Source: Coxiellaceae bacterium UBA1530
Lineage (GTDB): Bacteria; Pseudomonadota; Gammaproteobacteria; Coxiellales; Coxiellaceae
NCBI GenBank assembly: GCA_002323325.1
Contig: DCQA01000047.1
Span: 1 to 40,370, forward strand
Length of the DNA stretch: 40,370 bases
Reading direction: 5' to 3'
Part shown: piece by piece, positions 34,377-40,370 of the stretch
How the letters are laid out: every line of letters begins with the position of its first letter
Numbering within the stretch: position 1 is the first letter of the stretch
Position numbers and translations under genes: made by a program
The notes under the pieces: generated by a model
The model's database searches: none
The model's input: the letters and a program-made list of their open reading frames with translations, nothing else
What the model was told of the DNA's origin: nothing

Positions 34377-36770
34377 ATGACAGTATACGATGAAACGGTT
34401 GTCGGCGGAGGAATCGCTGGCAGTATTCTAACACTATCACTTCTCCAAAAAGGCCGTCGTGTGTCGATGATCTCACCTCAACACATGTCGGATGGCAGCA
34501 ATTCAATTACGACCAATAAACAACCTGGAAGATCCACCCTAGGCGCTCACTATAAAGACATCCCAACTGCTCGAGAGATGGTGTACGACTCGTTAAAAAC
34601 ACTGATCGATTTAAAAAACCTTGGCTTTCCTTTTCTCTTAGCTAACGGCGAACTAAATCTAGAGTGTTTTGAAGGGTCCGGTCAACGAGATCACCCAAGT
34701 CGTAACACTGCTTACATACCAACAAAAGTCGAACATGTCAGCGAGCTTAACGATGTATGTGATGCCATTCAAACTAGGATTAATGAACTCTGGGAAACAG
34801 AATTTACTGACAATGATAAGCGTTTCCTGCTTACTATTTACCCACATAGCGATCCTTGTAAGAACCAAAACTTGCTACCTATCCAGTACGTTAAACCTCT
34901 TTTAATTTTTCCGATACAGCGTATTAACAGCGATAAAAATGTCGATGAGTCGATCCTCTGGTCTGGCAGCTATCAAAGCTGTGAAATGCAAATTAACGGT
35001 CGATACCTTACTCAATGGCTTTGGGATCAAATCAACCAATACAAAAACAATCAGCAGTTTCGTTATATCAAAGGAACTGTTCGTGAAATAATCAATCAAT
35101 CCAACGAAGACTCTTCAAAAACTGGTATAACGGATGTCTTAAAAGAGAAATCTATCAGAGTTCGATTTGCAAAGGGGTCTCAACCAGACCAAGAGTTACT
35201 ATCAAAAACTGTAATATTGTGCGCGTATGATAAAAATTTTCAGTTACATGCCTCCTATATTCAGCACCTTCATGACGAACTATCGCACGAGTCAGATGAT
35301 CTGTCCTCTACATCAAGAAACAGTCCACGTCACAAGTTTGAGGTAGCATCAAGAATTAAGTTGATTGCATCGGTGACACTTGATCAAGCAGAGCATCAAT
35401 GTTCCTTGATGAAAGTCTACAGTCAGGGGAGTATGGTTACTCCGTGGAAACACAATCAAGTTAAGTATACTGATCAATCCATTACAAATTTAGCAAGTCA
35501 AACTATTCACCACGGTACCGAAACGTTATCCAGTAATAGTCAACCTCCTATTTTTCAACCCTACTGGTCGAATCCAATATTCAAGCTTTTTTATGCCGGT
35601 ACCAAATATCGAAAACCCTATGAAAAGGTTCATCAAGCTAGCTTTTCATCAACTAAAACGATATCTAAAAAAGACATAATTGATAAGATGCTCCCTCACC
35701 TTACTCGTGATGAAATGAGCATGGCGTACTCAATTACCATTTCTGACGAAGATATCAGTAATCTTGAAAAGGGCACCATACCTCCCTCCATTGAAGAAGC
35801 GGCAAAGATGTTAATGCAACATAATTTCAAACGTGACTATCCTTCTCAACCAGGGAAGATTGAAAGTGTTGAATCTGGCTTAGTTATTACATCTGGAAGT
35901 GCCGATCTGACAAATCAAAAGAAATCATCAAATAAACAGACCATTCACGAAAGAAAACAACCAGACCTATTGTTTGTTCAACCGACTCATGTCAGCCAAA
36001 TTGACCAGGGGCTTTGGGCATTTTATACCCGTAAAGCGATGCATGCCAATCGACCTATAGAGGCAGCGGAAAAGATCATTCTCTCCAAAGATAGACAAAA
36101 ACAAATTAAACGACTCATCCATCAAATGATTATTGAGAATAGACAGACATTTTCACAAACTATTATTGGTTCACATCCCGCGCTAATACAACGATTTAAT
36201 CAAAGTGTATCGACACATTATCAAAATGTCATACATAAAATAGTCAACTTCAACAACAATCCACTGGGAGCTTTAAGCCCAGAAGAGTTTAATCACGTAA
36301 AAAATAGAATCACGCAAGATTTTCAGGTAGAGCTTGCTAAACTACAAGTCAAAGTTGCTGAAAGCTTACCTCGAAGAAATCGTGCGGATAGTTTTGGCAG
36401 CAATAACAGTGATACTGATGGAACAACAACTAGCTGTGAAGAATCTTTAACTTCTGCGAGAAATCATACTCCACCAGAATCACCGGCTCGTCCTAAAAAC
36501 ACTCAATATTCGCCTGACGCCAATAAGATTTATAATATTCTAGAAAAATACGCCCCCATGGAACTTCTTTTTAGGGTCAATACGCCCGTTGCCGGCCTTG
36601 CTGGTACTGTCCAAGGACTCTTAGAAATACCTGAGGCCAACAGATCATCAACTACCAGTAGCCACAAGAGTTTTCTTCATTTCCCATTTTCATCACGGAT
36701 AAATAAAAAGAGACCTCATGAAGTCAATCCTGAAAGTCAACAACCAAGAAAGCAAAATAGAAGAAAATAA
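34377..36770 (+). CDS. FAD-dependent oxidoreductase-like protein with long C-terminal extension
   Basis: A 797-residue protein. The N-terminus DETVVGGGIAGSILTLSLLQ is a dinucleotide-binding GxGxxG (residues 10-15), and GRSTLGAHYKDIPTARE (51-67) resembles the HxGxHY..s..TA region of DAO-type FAD oxidoreductases. The FAD fold seems to continue to about residue 430. The C-terminal half has no recognised domain; it includes helical DRQKQIKRLIHQMI, a Ser/Thr/Pro-rich stretch (about 665-715) and a basic end with KKRP (777-780) and RKQNRRK (791-797), a bipartite nuclear-localisation-like arrangement. ATG 34377 has GAGAG upstream and starts the fold correctly; the frame opens at 34332. The next gene, a histidine kinase, follows after 33 bases. 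Substrate unknown. Confidence 0.65.
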   Translation: MTVYDETVVGGGIAGSILTLSLLQKGRRVSMISPQHMSDGSNSITTNKQPGRSTLGAHYKDIPTAREMVYDSLKTLIDLKNLGFPFLLANGELNLECFEGSGQRDHPSRNTAYIPTKVEHVSELNDVCDAIQTRINELWETEFTDNDKRFLLTIYPHSDPCKNQNLLPIQYVKPLLIFPIQRINSDKNVDESILWSGSYQSCEMQINGRYLTQWLWDQINQYKNNQQFRYIKGTVREIINQSNEDSSKTGITDVLKEKSIRVRFAKGSQPDQELLSKTVILCAYDKNFQLHASYIQHLHDELSHESDDLSSTSRNSPRHKFEVASRIKLIASVTLDQAEHQCSLMKVYSQGSMVTPWKHNQVKYTDQSITNLASQTIHHGTETLSSNSQPPIFQPYWSNPIFKLFYAGTKYRKPYEKVHQASFSSTKTISKKDIIDKMLPHLTRDEMSMAYSITISDEDISNLEKGTIPPSIEEAAKMLMQHNFKRDYPSQPGKIESVESGLVITSGSADLTNQKKSSNKQTIHERKQPDLLFVQPTHVSQIDQGLWAFYTRKAMHANRPIEAAEKIILSKDRQKQIKRLIHQMIIENRQTFSQTIIGSHPALIQRFNQSVSTHYQNVIHKIVNFNNNPLGALSPEEFNHVKNRITQDFQVELAKLQVKVAESLPRRNRADSFGSNNSDTDGTTTSCEESLTSARNHTPPESPARPKNTQYSPDANKIYNILEKYAPMELLFRVNTPVAGLAGTVQGLLEIPEANRSSTTSSHKSFLHFPFSSRINKKRPHEVNPESQQPRKQNRRK

Positions 36771-36803
36771 TATAATTGATCTGAAGAAAAATCAGGAACA
36801 TTG

Positions 36804-38726
36804 ATGGCTCAGCAACACGAAAATAAATCATCACACATTTTTGACATTATCAAAACTGCTTGCTACCAAGAAAGTCAACCTCACTTTTGGCTCATCGATA
36901 GTAATCACATCATTTTACTGAGCCAAGTAGACTCTAGAGCGAGCAACCCTCAAGAGAAACAACAAAGCTTCTTTGATTTTTGTAAAATGGAGGGATTACA
37001 AAATCCAATCAAGGCCATAAGCTTCATTGAACGGACAGCCTCGCTTAAACCTATCTCGAAATGGAAGAATAAAAATACGATTCGTTATTTCAAGTTTCAA
37101 GCACAGTTTACTCCTAATAATAATCAATGTTTATTAATAGCATTCGATATTACTCAAAATATCGAACTGGATGACTGTCAATTAAAGCTTGAATTCCTAC
37201 AGAATATTATTGACCATCTCCCGTACCATTTTTTTTGGAAAGATAAGAATTCTCAATTCTTAGGTTGTAACAAAGTTTTCGCTGAGCATGCTGGCTTAAA
37301 TAATCCTGATGAAATCATAGGGAAAACAGACTACGACCTACCATGGGATAAGAAGAACAGTGATGCATACGTTCTAGATGATAAACATGTTATCAAATCA
37401 CAAACAGCTAAGCTCAATATTGAAGAATACATGGAGGTTGATAATGAGAGCCTAGTTCTTCTAACGAGCAAGGTACCCCTGATACGTTCAGGAGAAACGA
37501 TTGGTATTATCGGAATTTTCCAAGATATCTCCGAACGTAAAAAAATGGAGAACGAACTATCCAATGCTAAAAGCACGGCAGAGAATGCACTCAAAGCCAA
37601 GTCTCAGCTTCTTGCGACTGTGAGCCATGAGCTGCGAACACCGCTTCACGGAATTCTTGGTATAACACAAATCATTGAAAACTCGTTGGAAGTTATAGAT
37701 ATTAAAGGACACACAAAAGATATCAAAAAGCTGGCTAATTCATTATTACTTCTTGTCAACGACCTACTCAACTTTACACAATTTGAAAAATACGAAATGG
37801 CGATACATGAAGATAGCTTTTCTTGCAAAGAGCTTATTGAATCACTCGTTAGGCAATGTACGCAATCAACACAATATTCTCAATTGGTGAATTTACAATA
37901 TGACGTCGACAAAAACCTACCTAGCCACTTAATCGGAGATGAACTACGTATACAGCAAATTCTCCATAACCTTGTCAGTAATGCCTATAAGTTTACCCAT
38001 GAAGGCACGATTTCAGTTCAACTTGAGCTCGTTGAACAGATCAATGATACTGTCAAAGTTAGATTTTCTGTGCACGATACAGGCATTGGAATTGCTGAAG
38101 AACATCAACAAATGATCTTTCAAACTTTTTACCAAGTGAATGAAAATGAAACTATTAATGGGCACAAAGGCGTAGGGTTAGGACTATCAATATGTCAACA
38201 ACTGTGCCACAGAATGGGAAGTCAATTACTCGTCAATAGCCATGAGAATATAGGTGCCGAATTTCATTTCACATTAAATCTGAAGATAGATAATAGAGCT
38301 AATCAAAAATTAGAGGATACCTCATCATCAAACTACACACCTGTAAATAAAAATATCTTTGTCATTGAGGACGATCCGATCAACCAAAAAGTAATTCAAT
38401 ATTTTTTAAAGACTTTAGGCTGTTTACAAGCTTGTGCTACATCAGGTGAAGCCGCTATCAAAGATTTATCTGATCGACCTCACTTCTACGATATCATTCT
38501 TCTTGATATAGGCCTTCCTGACATCAATGGCCTTCAGTTAATACAAACCATTCAAAATGAGACCTCCTATAGAGACACGCCCTTCATTATATTAACTGCT
38601 CAAGTACTTGAGAACACTGAAACTCTTATCAGTCAATACCCTTCAGTTAAACATATCCTCACGAAGCCCGTTGATATCTTTGAAGTGAGACAAGCGATTG
38701 AAAATGTCGGCAATAAAAACAATTAA
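36804..38726 (+). CDS. Soluble PAS-PAS hybrid histidine kinase
   Basis: A 640-residue sensor kinase without membrane segments. Order: an N-terminal PAS-like domain (about 10-118), a PAS domain with IDHLPYHFFWKDKNSQFLGCN (about 125-245), HisKA with phospho-acceptor His275 in SHELRTPLHG, HATPase with NLVSNAYKF (N box), DTGIGIAEEHQ (G1) and GVGLGLSICQQL (G2), and a C-terminal receiver with EDDPINQ, phospho-Asp568 in LLDIGLPD and the conserved lysine in LTKPVD. There is no Hpt domain, so a separate phosphotransfer protein or response regulator must exist elsewhere. ATG 36804 has AGGA six bases upstream. It probably shares a transcript with the FAD protein and could sense a redox or metabolic product in the cytoplasm. 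Confidence 0.9.
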   Translation: MAQQHENKSSHIFDIIKTACYQESQPHFWLIDSNHIILLSQVDSRASNPQEKQQSFFDFCKMEGLQNPIKAISFIERTASLKPISKWKNKNTIRYFKFQAQFTPNNNQCLLIAFDITQNIELDDCQLKLEFLQNIIDHLPYHFFWKDKNSQFLGCNKVFAEHAGLNNPDEIIGKTDYDLPWDKKNSDAYVLDDKHVIKSQTAKLNIEEYMEVDNESLVLLTSKVPLIRSGETIGIIGIFQDISERKKMENELSNAKSTAENALKAKSQLLATVSHELRTPLHGILGITQIIENSLEVIDIKGHTKDIKKLANSLLLLVNDLLNFTQFEKYEMAIHEDSFSCKELIESLVRQCTQSTQYSQLVNLQYDVDKNLPSHLIGDELRIQQILHNLVSNAYKFTHEGTISVQLELVEQINDTVKVRFSVHDTGIGIAEEHQQMIFQTFYQVNENETINGHKGVGLGLSICQQLCHRMGSQLLVNSHENIGAEFHFTLNLKIDNRANQKLEDTSSSNYTPVNKNIFVIEDDPINQKVIQYFLKTLGCLQACATSGEAAIKDLSDRPHFYDIILLDIGLPDINGLQLIQTIQNETSYRDTPFIILTAQVLENTETLISQYPSVKHILTKPVDIFEVRQAIENVGNKNN

Positions 38727-39078
38727 GACAAGCTGTTCCCATGACTATATCTGAGCTAAAAAAACTTAAGCCTCATAGGTCCGCACATTTTAAAATACAG
38801 CGAAAAATAAGCATCATAGCAGAGAAATGAAATTTTTTTTAACGGTCGCTTTAGCATCAGTGTGTTATCGATACGTTGTTCCAACGAAAAATAATTCTTA
38901 TTATGCCTCTATCATTCATAGCATGTTACAACATATGATTCACTCACACTTTGATGATCAATGCGCTGTCCATTATCTATGCAACTGTGTGACCCCATCA
39001 ATTGGCTATATTCGATAATAGGAATATACTATGCTAATAATGTGTATATATAAAATTTGAAACAACGGATTAATCACT
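38727..39078. other. Intergenic region with two tiny overlapping ORFs
   Basis: A 29-codon ORF (ATG 38741 to TGA 38830) overlaps by ATGA the start of a 63-codon ORF (38827-39018). The first encodes a basic peptide and has no ribosome site. Beyond 39018 the bases are AT-rich, with a TATATATAAAA stretch that may contribute to a promoter for the nucleosidase gene. No RNA gene is recognised. Confidence 0.35.
38827..39018 (+). CDS. Possible small exported peptide, 63 residues
   Basis: ATG 38827 follows AGAGAA. The N-terminus MKFFLTVALASVC looks like a short signal or membrane anchor and a cysteine follows it at residue 13, which could be a lipoprotein-type site although no clean lipobox (L-x-[AG]-C) is present. 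The rest is His- and Tyr-rich with three further cysteines. No family is recognised and the ORF may be chance. Confidence 0.25.
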   Translation: MKFFLTVALASVCYRYVVPTKNNSYYASIIHSMLQHMIHSHFDDQCAVHYLCNCVTPSIGYIR

Positions 39079-39873
39079 GTGAATAATATGGACTCATTCG
39101 AAACCAAATATCAGATTGCAAAAGATTGGCTGCCTCGATACACAGGAATGGCTCTAAAAGACTTTGGACATCAGATACTTTTAACTAATTTTAGCCATTA
39201 TATCTCTCTCTTCTCCGATCGTTTTGATGTACCAATATACGGAAATAATAAGCCCATGCAAGCGTGCACAAACTCGTCAGGGATTACCCTTATTAACTTT
39301 GGTATTGGAAGCCCCAATGCCGCTACGATTATGGATCTTCTCTCAGCCATTAGGCCAAAAAGCGTCCTGTTTCTTGGTAAATGTGGCGGAATGAAAAAAT
39401 CGACAGAAATTGGCAACTTTATATTACCTATTGCTGCCATCAGGGGCGAAGGAACTAGTCAAGATTACTTACCTCCTGAAGTGCCTGCTCTACCATCTTT
39501 TAAGTTACACAAATTAGTTTCTGAAAAAATTCAAGAAAAAAATTATGATTATCGTACCGGTGTAGTCTACACAACTAATCGTCGCGTGTGGGAGCACGAT
39601 GTCAATTTCCATAAAAAACTAAAAAGAACAACCTCTCTTGCTGTTGACATGGAAACAGCAACCATTTTTATTGTTGGGCACCATAACGAAATTGCTCGCG
39701 GTGCCTTACTGCTTGTTTCTGATCTTCCTTTTATTGGAATAAAAGGTATAAAAACTAGTGTATCTGATCGCCAAGTCACACAAAGATTCTGTGAGGATCA
39801 CCTGGAAATTGGCATTAACACTATGTTAGATATTGATAGCAAGGGCGAGGATATTAAGCATTTTCATTACTGA
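39079..39873 (+). CDS. AMP nucleosidase-like purine phosphorylase-fold enzyme (short form)
   Basis: A 264-residue protein of the PNP/UDP phosphorylase fold. It has VLFLGKCGGMKKSTEIGNFILPIAAIRGEGTS (phosphate- and ribose-binding region), TNRRVWEH, and AVDMETATIF with the catalytic-type VDMET motif for the ribose 2'-hydroxyl. The N-terminus MDSFETKYQIAKDWLPRYTG and overall pattern match the short AMP nucleosidases (about 260 residues) that lack the N-terminal regulatory domain of E. coli Amn (484). Such enzymes cleave AMP to adenine and ribose-5-phosphate. The start is GTG 39079 or ATG 39088. It is convergent with the protease gene, 22 bases apart. Confidence 0.82.
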   Translation: MNNMDSFETKYQIAKDWLPRYTGMALKDFGHQILLTNFSHYISLFSDRFDVPIYGNNKPMQACTNSSGITLINFGIGSPNAATIMDLLSAIRPKSVLFLGKCGGMKKSTEIGNFILPIAAIRGEGTSQDYLPPEVPALPSFKLHKLVSEKIQEKNYDYRTGVVYTTNRRVWEHDVNFHKKLKRTTSLAVDMETATIFIVGHHNEIARGALLLVSDLPFIGIKGIKTSVSDRQVTQRFCEDHLEIGINTMLDIDSKGEDIKHFHY

Positions 39874-39895
39874 TCAATAAAAAATAGTAACTCCA

Positions 39896-40370
39896 TCAAC
39901 TATCCGCAACCAACTTTAGATTTGCTGCGTAAACCTTACCTTTGCGGTAAAACGTCACTTTAATCTGTGATCCTACCGATTTTTTCTCGATAACATGATG
40001 ATACTCCAGAGCATTATTAATACGATATCCATCTAGCCCAACAACAACATCGCCTAACCGAAGGGTGCCATTACGACGAGTTAGACCTTTCAACCCCGCT
40101 TTTTGAGCAGGTGAGCCGGGACGCACTGCCTGTATTATGACACCAGGTATAGTTGTAGATGTCGCAACGTCATCACTTAATAGAACAATACCAAGAGAAG
40201 GTCGTATCACTTTTCCATATCGAATAATTTGAGTAACAGCAGAGCGCAAAGTATCCACTGGAATGGCAAAAGCAATTCCCGACGAACTCTTTGTGTTGGA
40301 CACGATCATAGTATTCATTCCAATCAACCGACCTCGACTATCAAGCAGTGGGCCTCCAGAATTACCTGGA
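39896..40370 (-). CDS. HtrA/Deg-family serine protease, C-terminal part (runs off the window)
   Basis: The gene is cut by the window edge; the visible frame begins at PGNSGGPLLDSRGRLIGMNT, containing the catalytic serine motif GNSGGP. SSSGIAFAIPVDTLRSAVTQIIRYGKV follows, the typical end of the trypsin-like domain, then one PDZ domain (RPSLGIVLLSDD through KVTFYRKGKVY). It ends about 10 residues after the first PDZ domain, so it belongs to the one-PDZ group (DegS or plant/cyanobacterial Deg type) rather than the two-PDZ DegP/DegQ. The missing N-terminus would show whether it has a signal peptide or membrane anchor. It would act in envelope protein quality control. Confidence 0.9.
   Translation of the reverse strand, partial: PGNSGGPLLDSRGRLIGMNTMIVSNTKSSSGIAFAIPVDTLRSAVTQIIRYGKVIRPSLGIVLLSDDVATSTTIPGVIIQAVRPGSPAQKAGLKGLTRRNGTLRLGDVVVGLDGYRINNALEYHHVIEKKSVGSQIKVTFYRKGKVYAANLKLVADS

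Overview
The window looks like a piece of chromosome from a gammaproteobacterium of moderate-to-low GC content. The gene set supports this: a prmB-aroC-asd-coaBC cluster with a divergent Smr-domain gene, an Rrf2-led SUF operon, sbcB, galU-pgi and a DEAD-box helicase. Several long proteins carry Ser/Pro-rich disordered stretches, and one ends in a eukaryote-like basic tail. Together with a cluster of decaying accessory genes, this makes a host-associated lineage (for example Legionellales or Francisella/Piscirickettsia relatives) plausible. The placement is an inference; no marker gene in the window settles it.

Layout. 1-1.5 kb: a SemiSWEET sugar transporter gene and a convergent TIGR01777 epimerase gene. 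1.5-2.25 kb: a gene-free gap. 2.25-5.4 kb: a marR gene translationally joined to a Bcr/CflA efflux gene that is broken by two single-base homopolymer shifts, then an NmrA-type gene interrupted by one in-frame TGA, then a small secreted-protein gene with two further A-tract shifts. This is a compact zone of gene decay. 5.6-6.3 kb: a small secreted protein and a 58-codon ORF. 6.4-11.3 kb: Smr protein, then the tightly packed prmB-aroC-asd-coaBC operon (ribosomal protein methylation, chorismate, aspartate semialdehyde, coenzyme A). 11.4-14.5 kb: a DoxX-like membrane protein and two divergent, paralogous PAP2_3/Aur1-like membrane phosphatases. 14.5-21.2 kb: a complete minus-strand SUF iron-sulfur operon (Rrf2 regulator, sufB, C, D, S, U, A, T), whose promoter overlaps a sequence close to the type 1 IscR box. 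21.3-25.7 kb: DEAD-box helicase, divergent CDF metal exporter, and exonuclease I overlapping it. 25.8-31.8 kb: LysR regulator with a divergent membrane protein of unknown function, a POT-like transporter, and galU-pgi.

32.2-38.7 kb is the least explained part. It holds a 611-residue polytopic membrane protein, then a 797-residue protein with an N-terminal FAD-binding oxidoreductase fold, a Ser/Thr/Pro-rich linker and a bipartite-NLS-like C-terminus, followed 33 bases later by a soluble PAS-PAS hybrid histidine kinase. The oxidoreductase and kinase are probably co-transcribed. The window closes with a short-form AMP nucleosidase-like gene and, on the opposite strand, the 3' part of an HtrA/Deg serine protease gene that runs off the end.

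No tRNA, rRNA, CRISPR array, insertion sequence or prophage gene was recognised.
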